A DNA stretch of 64,000 bases from CAWCQC01 sp963819905 (lineage in GTDB: Bacteria > Actinomycetota > Thermoleophilia > Gaiellales > Gaiellaceae): positions 434,001 to 498,000 of the forward strand of contig CAWFXP010000010.1 in assembly GCA_963819905.1 (NCBI GenBank), in the 5' to 3' direction. The notes beneath the pieces were generated by a model, which was given only the letters and a program-made list of their open reading frames with translations, did no database searches and was not told where the DNA came from. Made by a program: the position numbers and the translations under genes. Below, one piece after another: positions 18,701 to 27,334 of this stretch (position 1 is the first letter of the stretch; each line of letters begins with the position of its first letter).

Positions 18701-20498
18701 TCGGGACCTCCTCGATGACCGTGAGACCGAGGTCCTCGAGGATCGGCAGGAAGTCCGACAGCACGACCTTCCCGCCGGTCTTGTAGAGCCCCACGCGGGT
18801 GAGGTTCTGATCCTTGTCCCGCTCGTTCTGGAGCCCGACGACGAACGGCTCGCCCGCCTCCAGCCGCTCGAACTGCTCGACGTCGAGAACGGCCAGGTAG
18901 ACGTCCGTCGAGGACTTGTAGTAGACGGGAAATCTGCCGGCGTACCTGTCGGCGAGCTCCGATCCGCGTTCCTCGCCGTAGGTCGTCACGAGCCGCTCGC
19001 GCAACCGGTCGTCCCAGGTGCGCGCGAGCGCGACGACCTCCTGCTCGAGATCCGTGAGCGAGACCTCGGGAATGGCGCCCGCGACGTGCACGGTGAAGTG
19101 GATCCGCGCCTGCTCCTCCTCGCTGAGCGAGAGGTGGTAGTCGATCGAGGAGCCGTCGAAGCGCGCGAGGAAGAGATCCTGGAGCCGGTGCCGGAGCTCG
19201 GAGTTGAATCGGTCGCGAGGCAGCGCGACGAGGACCGCGACGCGGCGCTGCTCGATGTCGGGCCGGATGAAGAGCTGTGTGTGCTGGCGTTCCTGGAGGT
19301 CGAGGAGGGAGACGAGCTGCTCGCGCAGCTCCTCGGCGCTCGCGACGAAGAGCTCGTCCTTCGGGAACGACTCGAACAGCTCGACGAGCGCCTTGTGGTC
19401 GTGGGAGCCCTCGAGGAAGTCCTCGGCGACCGCGATCTGGCGAAGCTTGCGGCTGAGGATCGGGATCCGGCTGGCCGGCGCCATGTAGGCCTTGCGCGTG
19501 AAGATCCCGACGACGCGAAGCGCGCCGACCGTGCTGCCGTCCGGCCCGACCCGCTTGACCGTGAGGTCGTCCATCTTCACGCGCCGGTGAACGGTCGCGA
19601 AGCGATTCGTCTTCGAGACGACGAGCAGGGGCCCCTCGACGAGCCGCTCGCGCAGCCCGGGATCGATCGCCTCGAGCCGAACCGGCTCGGCGTAGGCCGA
19701 GCCCACGTCGCCGGCGAGGATGCCGAGCCCGCGGCCCGGAGCCACGCTCAACAGCCCGCCCTCCAGCACGTAGTCGCGGCAGCCGAGGAACACGAAGTTC
19801 CCGTCGAGCAGCCACCAGAGGAAGAGCTCGGTCTCCTCGATCTCGTCGGGTGCGTAGCGGGCGCCGCTCGCGCGCGCCGCCTCGACGAGCTCGGGCACGC
19901 GATCGGTCATCTCCTTGAAGTCGCGCACCGCCGCCTGCACGTCCGTGAGCACGCGCCTGATCCGGCCGTCGAGCGCCGCCAGCTCGTCGGCTCGGAGGTG
20001 GCGGCCGACCTCGAAGTGCATGACCGATTCGCGGGCAGGCGCCTCCCGGGCGTGCAGCACGTGCGCGAGGCGCCCGTCGGCGCCGCGCTCGGCGCCGATC
20101 ACCGGATGGACGACCAGCCGGATCTCGAGACCGCTCGCGGTCAGCTCCTCGGAGACCGAGTCGACCAGGAAGGACATGTCCGCGCTGTTCGTCTCGACCA
20201 CCGAGCCGACGGTCGAGTAGCCGTCCCCCGCCAGCGTCGGGTTGAAGGCGCGCACCGCGAACGGCGCCGTTCCCCGGCTGTCGGCCAGCTCGAACAGGCC
20301 CATGACCTGACCGAACAGCTCCTCCGCGTCGAGCCGCTGCACGACGTCGGCGGGGATGCGCCTGACGTAGGCGCGGGCGAACTCGCGGACCAGGTCGGAC
20401 CGCTCGGGCGCGACCCGTTCGCCGATCCGCGCGAGCAGAGCGTCGAGGAGGCGGCCCTGCGCGGGGCTCGTCATCGCCGAGTCGGTCACGCCGCTCAT
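15705..20498 (-). CDS. NAD-specific glutamate dehydrogenase, large type
   Basis: 1597 residues, the usual size of the ~180 kDa bacterial NAD-GDH class. It oxidises glutamate to 2-oxoglutarate and ammonium. The long N-terminal region (1-700) contains regulatory ACT-like segments. The catalytic core starts near 790 with GGRVARGGIRWSDRKEDYRT, carries the lysine-rich substrate site near 820-845 (MKAQMVKNAVIVPVGSKGGF), and a helical C-terminal domain follows. ATG 20498 has GGAGGAGG just upstream. It should channel nitrogen from amines and amino acids into the central pool, which fits the polyamine island alongside. No frame breaks despite the length. Confidence 0.95.
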   Translation of the reverse strand: MSGVTDSAMTSPAQGRLLDALLARIGERVAPERSDLVREFARAYVRRIPADVVQRLDAEELFGQVMGLFELADSRGTAPFAVRAFNPTLAGDGYSTVGSVVETNSADMSFLVDSVSEELTASGLEIRLVVHPVIGAERGADGRLAHVLHAREAPARESVMHFEVGRHLRADELAALDGRIRRVLTDVQAAVRDFKEMTDRVPELVEAARASGARYAPDEIEETELFLWWLLDGNFVFLGCRDYVLEGGLLSVAPGRGLGILAGDVGSAYAEPVRLEAIDPGLRERLVEGPLLVVSKTNRFATVHRRVKMDDLTVKRVGPDGSTVGALRVVGIFTRKAYMAPASRIPILSRKLRQIAVAEDFLEGSHDHKALVELFESFPKDELFVASAEELREQLVSLLDLQERQHTQLFIRPDIEQRRVAVLVALPRDRFNSELRHRLQDLFLARFDGSSIDYHLSLSEEEQARIHFTVHVAGAIPEVSLTDLEQEVVALARTWDDRLRERLVTTYGEERGSELADRYAGRFPVYYKSSTDVYLAVLDVEQFERLEAGEPFVVGLQNERDKDQNLTRVGLYKTGGKVVLSDFLPILEDLGLTVIEEVPTRLLGGDGETFLHDFGVLDQDGKPLKLNECGELVADTVSAVWRGEAESDSLNRLVCLAGLTWRQVGILRAYRTYRVRVGASFGVEYENEAYARNPGLARKLIDLFELRFEPARPPDAEAEERLQDDIRTELDRVKSLDEDRILRAALGNIEATVRTNAFRPGRPYLSFKLESARVPDIPEPAPLYEIFVYSAGMEGIHLRGGRVARGGIRWSDRKEDYRTEILGLMKAQMVKNAVIVPVGSKGGFVLKHPPAGGEALKAEVLAQYSALIRGMLDVTDNLADGATVHPPDVRVLDGGDPYLVVAADKGTAAFSDHANAISAEYGFWLGDAFASGGSAGYDHKELGITARGAWEAVKRHFREAGIEVDEPFTVVGIGDMSGDVFGNGMLYSDRIRLLAAFDHRHLFIDPDPDEAASFAERKRLFELPGSSWDDYDRSLISEGGGVWARSEKEIELSPQAQAALGVGASGPLRPNDVLSAVLRAPVDLFWNGGIGTFVKASSEENAAVGDRTNDAIRISGNELRARVVAEGGNLGFTQKARIEYAEAGGRINTDAIDNSAGVDCSDHEVNLKILLGIPIADGDLTIKQRNDLLREVEADVAAHVLYDNYLQAQILSQEEAVSHERLESYGDLMLRLETHGLLDRELESLPSAEQMVERQRTGRGMARPELCILLAYAKRDLEEAIRASPFPDDPYLERDLRRYFPAKVIERFGHVLLRHPLRRELASTIIANEVVNDQGITFVSRLCAETGAEPAEVARAFYIARDVSGAAERWARVEALDGQIDPVLQNELMVGVDTLVADLSRWYLLNAPSVPLGDMIASAKPPFEELAAVLDRVGSDSWRADRERAATKLVSEGVPEEIARSHAFQTELAHTPDIASVASRTGRTIEEVAEAFVLAGERLHVDWLERELEDVPTATNWQRWAAQAVADDLMALRRDIALRALQSSDHTPVAASLEAYVASRSEAVDRFERLMESFEEQEEPSLAAITVALRQIRSLVG

Positions 20499-20523
20499 CG
20501 GTCCTCCTCCGGGCCGGCCGTGG

Positions 20524-21909
20524 CTACCCCGTCAGGTCGCTCGCCATCTCCTCGAACACCTCGACGTACCGGTCGCAGTCCTCGAAGGTGTGGGTCACCG
20601 AGAGCGTCCACTCCTCCTCGCGCCCGGGGGTCATGTAGATGCCGCGGTTCATGTTGTAGAGCCAGGCGAGATCGGCCAGATCGGCGTCCTGGTTCTCCTT
20701 GAACGTCTCGTAGTCGACGATCTTCTTGGGCGAGAACGTGACGCAGCCCTTCGAGCCGACGCCGACCGCGTAGCCGGGCAGGTTGTGCTTCTCGATGACG
20801 GCTTCGCACCCCTTGAGCAGGTGGTCGTTGAGCGCGTCGAGATGCGCGTACGCCTCGGGCGTCAGCACGTCCTCCAGGCTGGCCCTGGCCGCGGCCATCG
20901 AGAGCGGGTTCCCGTTGTAGGTGCCGACCTGGTAGACGCTGCCGTCCTCGACGACCTCCATCGCCTCCTCGGACGCGCCGATCGCCCCGGAGGGCAGCCC
21001 GCCGCCGAGCGCCTTCGCGAGCGTGACCATGTCCGGCAGCACCCCGAAGCGCTCGGTCGCGCCTCCGGCGGCGATGCAGAGGCCGGTCTTCACCTCGTCG
21101 AAGATGAGCAGGATGCCGTGCTTGCGGGTCAGCTCGCGAACCGCCTCGAGGTACCCCGGCTCGGGGAGCACGACGCCGAGGTTCATCATCGCTGCCTCCA
21201 TGATCACGCAGGCCGGCTTGCGGCCTTCGTCGATCATCCGCTCGATACGACGCTCCATCGAGCCCGCGTCGTTGAACGGCACGGGAATGGTCATGTCGAC
21301 CACGGACTGGGGGATTCCCTTGCCGTACGGGAGCGAGGCGAGGTTGTCGCGGTCGCCGATGCTCTCGTAGGGGACGCCGATCGAGACCATCACGTAGTCG
21401 TGGTGGCCGTGGTAGGAGCCGAAGATCTTGACGATCGTGTCCCGCCCGGTGGCGGCACGGGCGATCCGGATCGCGTCCATCGTCGCTTCCGAGCCGGAGT
21501 TGACGTAGCGCCACTTCGGCAACCCGAAACGCCGTGCGAGCTCCTCGCCTACGACGAGGTCGTCCTCGACCGGGGCGGCGAAATGGGTACCGAGCTCGAC
21601 GCGCTCCTGCACCGCTTTCGAGATGGCGGGGTGCCCGTGGCCCTGCACCATCGAGCCGAACCCGTTGTGGAAGTCGAGCATGACGTTGCCGTCGACGTCC
21701 CAGACGCGGGCGCCCTTTCCGTGGGAGAGATACATCGGCCAGGGCTCGCGCACCTGGTAGGAGGACGAGACCCCGTTCGCGAGCGTCTTCTTCGCCCGCT
21801 CGTACATGTCGCGCGAGCCGGGTGTCCGGTCGTCGAGGCGCGCCTCCTCGCGCGCCGCAAGCTCGCGAATCCTCTCTCTGTCGATCTCCACCGGCGTTCG
21901 TGTTGCCAT
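20524..21909 (-). CDS. Class III aminotransferase (glutamate-1-semialdehyde aminomutase-like)
   Basis: 461 residues from ATG 21909, overlapping the MOSC stop by one base (TGATG). PLP-enzyme landmarks are a GSEATMDAIRIARAATG phosphate-binding region, FDEVKTGL (Asp for the pyridine nitrogen), and the Schiff-base lysine near 298 in TLAKALGGGLPSG. Similar to HemL-type and other omega-aminotransferases. With no heme genes nearby and NAD-GDH next in line, an amine or beta-amino-acid aminotransferase is at least as likely as heme synthesis. Confidence 0.9.
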   Translation of the reverse strand: MATRTPVEIDRERIRELAAREEARLDDRTPGSRDMYERAKKTLANGVSSSYQVREPWPMYLSHGKGARVWDVDGNVMLDFHNGFGSMVQGHGHPAISKAVQERVELGTHFAAPVEDDLVVGEELARRFGLPKWRYVNSGSEATMDAIRIARAATGRDTIVKIFGSYHGHHDYVMVSIGVPYESIGDRDNLASLPYGKGIPQSVVDMTIPVPFNDAGSMERRIERMIDEGRKPACVIMEAAMMNLGVVLPEPGYLEAVRELTRKHGILLIFDEVKTGLCIAAGGATERFGVLPDMVTLAKALGGGLPSGAIGASEEAMEVVEDGSVYQVGTYNGNPLSMAAARASLEDVLTPEAYAHLDALNDHLLKGCEAVIEKHNLPGYAVGVGSKGCVTFSPKKIVDYETFKENQDADLADLAWLYNMNRGIYMTPGREEEWTLSVTHTFEDCDRYVEVFEEMASDLTG

Positions 21910-22688
21910 CACTCGTCCTCCTCGATCAGTTCGACCGGGTCGCCGACGCGGACGTGCCCCGGCTCCTCGACGGCGCCGTAGACGCCGAAGTCGATGTTCT
22001 TACCCTCTCGCAGGCCGCGGTACCCCTTGATCACGCGGAGCGTGTCGAAGTCCCGCTCGCCGGTGTTCGGGTCGCGCGTGGTGGTCGCGCAGCGGGCAAC
22101 CGGCCCGCCGACGCGGACGAGCGCCTCGCCGACGCGCAGGAGCCGTCCGTCCCACTCGTCCTCCTCGTGGGCGCGGCAGCCGCCGAGGCCGATGAGCATG
22201 CGGAAGCGCCGGTCGTCGACCGGCTCCTCCCGGCTCGCCTGCCGGCGCAGCTCCTCGACCGACGCGTCGGAGAGGAACGTCACCGGCTCGACGTCGTACG
22301 CGGCCCCGGGCTCGTCGGTCCGGACGAGGCGAAGCTGCTTGCCGACGTAGCGGCTGAGCGCCGTGTTGAACGGGCCGTCGAGCACCCGGCCGGTCACGCG
22401 CCGCCCGTAGAACTCCGTGTCGACCGTCTCCCCGCCGCCGACAGCGCTTCCTTCGACCCGAGTGCCGTCCGGGAAGTGCAGCTCGAGGCGCTCCGCATCG
22501 GCGTCGTACTCGGCCCGCACGTTGCAGAGCGGGCCGTGGTCGATGCCGCTGAAGAGGAAGCCGACCAGGTCGACGAGATAGAAGAGCCGGTTGTCGGCCA
22601 CGCCGTTCGCCGTCAGCTCGATCCGATCGGGCTGGTGGAGGGCGAGGCCCTTCACCGGCGTCACCGCGAGGCGCGACACCGTGGGCAT
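21909..22688 (-). CDS. MOSC domain protein (YcbX/mARC-like)
   Basis: 259 residues: an N-terminal MOSC beta-barrel domain (RLAVTPVKGLALHQPD) and a C-terminal MOSC domain with the conserved cysteine block VARCATTTRDPNTGERD, the molybdenum ligand region in YcbX and mARC N-hydroxylated-compound reductases. No ferredoxin domain is fused. ATG 22688 lies 43 bases from the divergent enoyl-CoA hydratase start; no ribosome site is evident, so it may be leaderless. Co-transcribed with the aminotransferase. Confidence 0.88.
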   Translation of the reverse strand: MPTVSRLAVTPVKGLALHQPDRIELTANGVADNRLFYLVDLVGFLFSGIDHGPLCNVRAEYDADAERLELHFPDGTRVEGSAVGGGETVDTEFYGRRVTGRVLDGPFNTALSRYVGKQLRLVRTDEPGAAYDVEPVTFLSDASVEELRRQASREEPVDDRRFRMLIGLGGCRAHEEDEWDGRLLRVGEALVRVGGPVARCATTTRDPNTGERDFDTLRVIKGYRGLREGKNIDFGVYGAVEEPGHVRVGDPVELIEEDE

Positions 22689-22731
22689 GGGACGCAGCCT
22701 AGCTCCGGGACGGTCAAGATGGGATGGACGC

Positions 22732-23472
22732 ATGGGAGAGTCCGCGCTCGTCGAGGTGCGCCGCGAGGGCCAAGTGGCGGTCGTGACCCTCCGCCGGGAG
22801 GCGAAGCTGAACGCGCTGTCCGCCGCGCTCGAGCGCGCCCTCGGCGACGCGATCCGCACCCCCGACGTCGTCGAGGCACGGTGCGTCGTCCTCACGGGCT
22901 CGGGCCGGGCGTTCTCGGCCGGCGCGGATCTGAACGAGCTGAGCCGGGGCGATCCCGCGGCGATCCTCGCCTCCTACCGGGAGGCCGGGGCCGTCTACGA
23001 GACCTTCGCGCGCCTCCCTCAGCCGACGATCGCGGCGGTCGGCGGCTACTGCCTCGGCGGCGGCCTCGAGCTCGCGCTCGCAGCCGACTTCCGGGTGGCC
23101 GAGGAGTCGGCCTCGTTCGGTCTCCCCGAAGTCTCGCTCGGCATCGTCCCGAGCGCAGGCGGCCTGCACCGGCTCGTGCGTCTCGTCGGTGCCGGCAGGG
23201 CGAAGGAGCTCGTTCTGCTCCGGGAGCGCTTCTCGGCCCGGGAGGCGCTCGCGTTCGGCGTCGTCACCGAGGTGGTTCCCGACGGCGAGGCACTGGGGCG
23301 CGCGCTCGAGCTGGCCGAGCGGCTCGCCGGGCTTCCGGCTGCGGCGGTCGCGGTCGCCAAGGAGTCTGCCGACCTCCTCGCCGAGTCCTCGCGCGACGCG
23401 GGCCTTCTCGTCGAGCGGCTGGCCTACGCCGCCCTGGCCCAGACGGACGACGCCCACCGCGGCGAGCCCTGA
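22732..23472 (+). CDS. Enoyl-CoA hydratase/isomerase family
   Basis: 246 residues with crotonase-fold motifs: oxyanion hole GSGRAFSAGADLNEL (about 57-71), GGYCLGGGLELALAADF (about 104-120) and the catalytic glutamate region FGLPEVSLGIVPSAGG. The usual second Glu is not obvious, so isomerase, hydratase or another crotonase activity is possible. Divergent from the MOSC gene across a 43-base promoter gap; ends alone before a palindromic terminator. Confidence 0.92.
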   Translation: MGESALVEVRREGQVAVVTLRREAKLNALSAALERALGDAIRTPDVVEARCVVLTGSGRAFSAGADLNELSRGDPAAILASYREAGAVYETFARLPQPTIAAVGGYCLGGGLELALAADFRVAEESASFGLPEVSLGIVPSAGGLHRLVRLVGAGRAKELVLLRERFSAREALAFGVVTEVVPDGEALGRALELAERLAGLPAAAVAVAKESADLLAESSRDAGLLVERLAYAALAQTDDAHRGEP

Positions 23473-23618
23473 TTCCGCGCGAAAGCGTCACGGGCGATCA
23501 ACAGCCCCGGGCGCCGGAACGCCGAGAACGGGTGGCGTGACGAGCGCCCCGCCGCCCGAGCCGGCGACTTCGTGCCGATTCGATCGCGATCGTGTGACAA
23601 CTTCGCGTCAACCTTCGG

Positions 23619-23633
23619 AGGGGTCTGACCCCT
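23619..23633. terminator. AGGGGTC-T-GACCCCT palindrome
   Basis: A perfect 7-base inverted repeat around one base, in the 191-base gap between convergent hydratase and SDR genes, followed by TAA. The gap holds nothing else I recognise. Confidence 0.4.
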
Positions 23634-23663
23634 AACACGAGGCAGGCGGTCGGAGAGCGCGAG

Positions 23664-24458
23664 CTACTCGGCTGGATCGAGACCGAGACGCCCGAGGGCG
23701 AGCGCGTCGACGCCGCCGTCGACCAGGATCGTCGCGCCCGTCACGTAGGCGCCGCCGGAGGACGCGAGGAAGGCGATCACGGATGCGACCTCCTCCGGCG
23801 TTCCGAGCCGGCCGAGGGGAACGGCTCGCTCCCAGGCGCGGATCGCCTCCTCGCCGTAGCCGTCGAGCCCTTCGGTGCGAATGACGCCGGGGGTGACGCA
23901 GGCGGTCCGGATCCCGTGCGGGCCCCATTCGAGCGCGAGCGTCCGGGACAGGTTCTCGACTGCGGCCCGGGCGGCGGAGGCGTGGGCCATGCCGGTGATC
24001 GCCCGGCGCGGGCTGAGCCCGACGAAGACGACCAGTCCGCCCGCGCCGGGAATCATCGACCTGGTTGCGACGAGCCGGGTCAGGTTCCAGACGGCGTCGA
24101 CGTTCAGGCGCTGCACGGCCCGCCAGCCGTTGGGTGAGATGTCTTCGGCCTTCGCGATGAACTGGCCGCCGGCGTTGTTGACGAGGACGTCGATGCGCCC
24201 GAAGCGATCGAGAGCCGTGTCGAGGAGGACGTCCACCTGGTCGGCCTCCCGGACGTCCGTCGGAACGGCGAGACACTGGGCGCCGAGCGCCTCGACCTCG
24301 GCTCGGACCGACTCGAGCGGTTCCGGCCGGCGGCCGCAGATCACGACGCGCGCGCCCGTGCGCGCCAGCTCGAGCGCGGTCGCCCGGCCGATGCCGGTGC
24401 CCCCGCCCGTGACCAGCGCCACCTTGCCGGCGTTCGCGTCGGCCGCGAGCACTGTCAT
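23664..24458 (-). CDS. SDR family protein with altered catalytic residues
   Basis: 264 residues, short-chain dehydrogenase fold: TGGGTGIG at 18-25, NNAGG near 91, C-terminal VDGG. Aligned to the dienoyl-CoA-reductase-like SDR at 36769, the tyrosine position carries Ser (in GLSPRRA) and the lysine position carries Arg (HASAARAA). The canonical YxxxK pair is therefore lost. Its ATG overlaps the stop of the downstream-strand enoyl-CoA hydratase (ATGA), and the acyl-CoA synthetase is next, giving a three-gene acyl-CoA operon. Confidence 0.9.
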   Translation of the reverse strand: MTVLAADANAGKVALVTGGGTGIGRATALELARTGARVVICGRRPEPLESVRAEVEALGAQCLAVPTDVREADQVDVLLDTALDRFGRIDVLVNNAGGQFIAKAEDISPNGWRAVQRLNVDAVWNLTRLVATRSMIPGAGGLVVFVGLSPRRAITGMAHASAARAAVENLSRTLALEWGPHGIRTACVTPGVIRTEGLDGYGEEAIRAWERAVPLGRLGTPEEVASVIAFLASSGGAYVTGATILVDGGVDALALGRLGLDPAE

Positions 24459-25267
24459 CGCGGCTCACCGTAGCGGCTGTCTCGCCAGGCGAGCGCTGCC
24501 TTCAACCCCTGCTCCGCGGAGATCCGCGCGAACTCCTGTCCCTCGGGAGTCTCGGTCGCGTTCAGGATCGCCGAAAGGTCGAGGTTGGCGGCCACCGCCT
24601 CGCGCAAGCCCCCGGCCTCGGCCGCCCTGACGAGCGCGAGCTTCGTGAGACGGAGCACCGGCAGCGGCGTCGGGGCGATCTTCCGAACCAGCTCGTCGAC
24701 CGCCTGGTCGAGTTCGTCGTCGGGAACGACTCGGTTGACGAGGCCGCGCCGCTCGGCCTCCGCGGCGTCCATCGTGTCCCCGGTCAGGAGCAGCTCGTTC
24801 GTCTTCTTCTCGCCGAGCACGAACGGCATGAGCAGGGTGACCGGCCCCGAGCCGAACCGGATTTCCGGCTCGCCGAAGCGTGCATCCTCAGTGGCGACGA
24901 CGAGGTCGCACGCCATCGCGAGCTCGCAGGCGCCCCCGAGACACCAGCCGCGGACGGCGGCGATCGTGGGCCGCTCGAGCGTCCGCAGACGCATCGTCAC
25001 GCCGACGTCGGCGGCCAGGACGTCGCGCCAGGCGTTCGCTCCGCCCTCCAGCCCCTGATCCTGGCCGATGTCGAAGCCGGCGGAGAAGGCCCGGCCTGCC
25101 CCGGTGAGGACGAGCAGCTTGATCTCCTCGTCCGCGAGCGCCTCCGTCATCGCGTCGTGAAGGCCCTCCACCATGTCCTTCGTCAGCGCGTTCAGCTTGT
25201 CCGGGCGGTTGAGCGTGACCCAGAGGGCGGGCCCGCGGCGCTCGGTGAGGACGACAGGCTCGTTCAT
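24455..25267 (-). CDS. Enoyl-CoA hydratase/isomerase family
   Basis: 270 residues, with LTGAGRAFSAGFDIGQ (CoA/oxyanion loop near 63-78), GWCLGGACELAMACDL, and FGEPEIRFGSGP with its glutamate. It overlaps the SDR by 4 bases downstream and the acyl-CoA synthetase stop upstream by 4 bases (25264-25267), so all three genes are translationally coupled. A beta-oxidation or aromatic-acid degradation role is likely. Confidence 0.92.
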   Translation of the reverse strand: MNEPVVLTERRGPALWVTLNRPDKLNALTKDMVEGLHDAMTEALADEEIKLLVLTGAGRAFSAGFDIGQDQGLEGGANAWRDVLAADVGVTMRLRTLERPTIAAVRGWCLGGACELAMACDLVVATEDARFGEPEIRFGSGPVTLLMPFVLGEKKTNELLLTGDTMDAAEAERRGLVNRVVPDDELDQAVDELVRKIAPTPLPVLRLTKLALVRAAEAGGLREAVAANLDLSAILNATETPEGQEFARISAEQGLKAALAWRDSRYGEPR

Positions 25268-27300
25268 ACGGCTCCTTCGACGACGACGAGCGCGTCGACG
25301 GCGGTCGCGCCGTCCGCGCTCAGGATCAACGGGTTCACGTCGCACTCGGCGATCCGGGGATGATCCACTGCGAGGCGGCCCAGCGCCACCACGGTTCGGG
25401 CGAGCGTCTCGAGCGCAGGGCCGGAGGCGACGGCGGCAAGTCCCGGCGCCTCTGCGACCAGCTCCCGGGCCAGCTCGAGGTCGATCGGCGCGAGGCAGAA
25501 GGCCGCGAGCGAGAGCGCCTCGACCGCGCCTCCGCCCAGGCCGACAGCGACGACGGGCCCGTAGTCGGCGTCGCGCGTCATCCCGCAGAACGCCTCCGGG
25601 CCGCGCAGGTGCTGACGGGCGACGAGCACCTGGCCTCCGAGACGTTCCGCAGCCGTCGCGGCGGCGTCGGGACCTTCGATTCCGAGAGCGACGCCGCCCG
25701 CGACCGCCTTGTGCGCGGGTCCGTCCACCTTGACTACGACCGGAAAGCCGAGCTCGACCGCCGAGCGGGCGGCCTCTTCCGGCCCGGACGCGCGCCGGCG
25801 CGGCGCGAACGCGATCCCGTAGCGTTCGAGCACGAGCGCCGACTCGTGCTCGGGCAACGGCCCCTCCCGCAGCAGGTCGTCGAGGTCGACGGGCGCCTCG
25901 GACGGAGCAGGCTGCCGGGGCCGCCACCGGGCGACGGCGCCGAGCGCGCGCAGCCCGTGCTCCGTGCCGCGCAGGAGCGGCAGGTCACGCTCGCGGGCGA
26001 GCGCGGCGATGTGATCGGGCGGGTCGGTGGCGTGAACGGAGGTCACCGCCGGAAAGAGCTCGCTTCCCTCGACCGTGTCGGCGAGCGCGCGGACGATCAT
26101 CTCGCACCAGACCGCCTCGTCCGAGCCGCGGTGCCGCGACAGGTCGATCTGGGCGACGAGGATGTCGTAGGCACCGGAGCCGGCGAGGAGCGAGAGCGAC
26201 CGCGGGTAGACGACGCTCTCGTCGGCGATCGCCCAGGCATCGAGCGGGTTGCCGGGCGAGACGAAGTTCGGGAACTCCTCGCAAAGCGACGTCGCCACCG
26301 CGTCCGGAAGGGGTGTGAACGCGAGCCCGGCCGCTTCTCCCTGGTCTGCGAGGAGGGCACACTCCCCGCCCGATTCGGAGACCGCGGCTACACGGGTGCC
26401 GGCCGGCCGCCGCCGACGTCCGAGCACCTCGAGCGTCTCGACGAGGTCGTGGACGTCCGTGACCTCGATCGCCCCGGCGCGGCGAAGGAGCGCGGAGAAC
26501 GCCCGCGCCGACCCGACGAGGGCACCGGTGTGGGCGAGGGTCGCTCGGGCTCCGGCCTCCGTGCGTCCGACCTTCAGGCAGACGACCGGCTTCGCCGTCT
26601 CCGCGGCCCGCTCGAGCGCCGCAGCGAACGCTCCGGGCCTACGCACCGTCTCGAGGAACAGCCCGATCGCCCGAGTGCCCTCGTCCTCGGCCAGGAACGC
26701 GAGCAGGTCGGCCGCGTCGCGGTTGACTTCACCGCCCGACGAGACGACACAGCGAAAGCCGATTCTCGGGCCGCAGGCGAGCAACGCGTCACCGATGGAG
26801 CCCGACTGCACGATCACGGAGACATGGCCGGGCAGGAACGTCTCGGGCACCGTGCCGATCCACGTCGACGGGCCGCCGGGGCACGCGATCCCCATGCAGT
26901 TCGGCCCGACGACAGCCGCCCCGGCCGCGTCGGCGAGCGCTCCCACCCGCGCGACGATCGCCGGGCCGTCCGCTCCCGCCTCGGCTCCGATTCCCGGGAT
27001 GACGAACGAGCTCACTCCCGCTGCGAGCGCCTCTTCGAGGGCGTCGGTGACGCGCGTGTGCGAGACGAGGAGGAGAGCCAGCTCGGGCACCTGCCCGGGC
27101 GCGGCGATCGAAGGGAGACAAGGCCGTCCGGCTACCTCGTCGCGGTTGGGGTTCACCAGGACGACGTCGGCATCGCCCGCGAGCGCGCCCTGCACGGGTC
27201 GAAGGTTTCTCTCCGACGCGCCGACGATCGCGAGCGAGCGGGGGAAACAGATCTCCCGCAGGCCGCCGCGCAGCCCCTGGTCGGCGTGGATTTCCGTCAT
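25264..27300 (-). CDS. ADP-forming acyl-CoA synthetase, single chain
   Basis: 678 residues. Order: CoA-binding domain (FPRSLAIVGASERN), succinyl-CoA-ligase-like domains with the phosphorylated histidine near 256 (TLAHTGALVG), then a C-terminal ATP-grasp (GFPVVVKVDGPAHKA; GGVALGI). This alpha-beta fusion is the acetate--CoA ligase (ADP-forming)/pimeloyl-CoA synthetase type: acyl-CoA + ADP + Pi from acid + CoA + ATP, reversible. Start chosen at ATG 27300, 34 bases from the divergent thioesterase gene. First gene of the operon with hydratase and SDR; a paralogue lies at 37588. Confidence 0.93.
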   Translation of the reverse strand: MTEIHADQGLRGGLREICFPRSLAIVGASERNLRPVQGALAGDADVVLVNPNRDEVAGRPCLPSIAAPGQVPELALLLVSHTRVTDALEEALAAGVSSFVIPGIGAEAGADGPAIVARVGALADAAGAAVVGPNCMGIACPGGPSTWIGTVPETFLPGHVSVIVQSGSIGDALLACGPRIGFRCVVSSGGEVNRDAADLLAFLAEDEGTRAIGLFLETVRRPGAFAAALERAAETAKPVVCLKVGRTEAGARATLAHTGALVGSARAFSALLRRAGAIEVTDVHDLVETLEVLGRRRRPAGTRVAAVSESGGECALLADQGEAAGLAFTPLPDAVATSLCEEFPNFVSPGNPLDAWAIADESVVYPRSLSLLAGSGAYDILVAQIDLSRHRGSDEAVWCEMIVRALADTVEGSELFPAVTSVHATDPPDHIAALARERDLPLLRGTEHGLRALGAVARWRPRQPAPSEAPVDLDDLLREGPLPEHESALVLERYGIAFAPRRRASGPEEAARSAVELGFPVVVKVDGPAHKAVAGGVALGIEGPDAAATAAERLGGQVLVARQHLRGPEAFCGMTRDADYGPVVAVGLGGGAVEALSLAAFCLAPIDLELARELVAEAPGLAAVASGPALETLARTVVALGRLAVDHPRIAECDVNPLILSADGATAVDALVVVEGAV

Positions 27301-27334
27301 GCGAGGCGTCATCATCCCGCCTCGGAACCCGCGC

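Noticed and set aside
15861..20702. Open frame of 1613 codons on the plus strand
   Set aside because: It is antisense to the intact NAD-GDH gene; high GC leaves long open shadow frames, and the protein has no recognisable fold.
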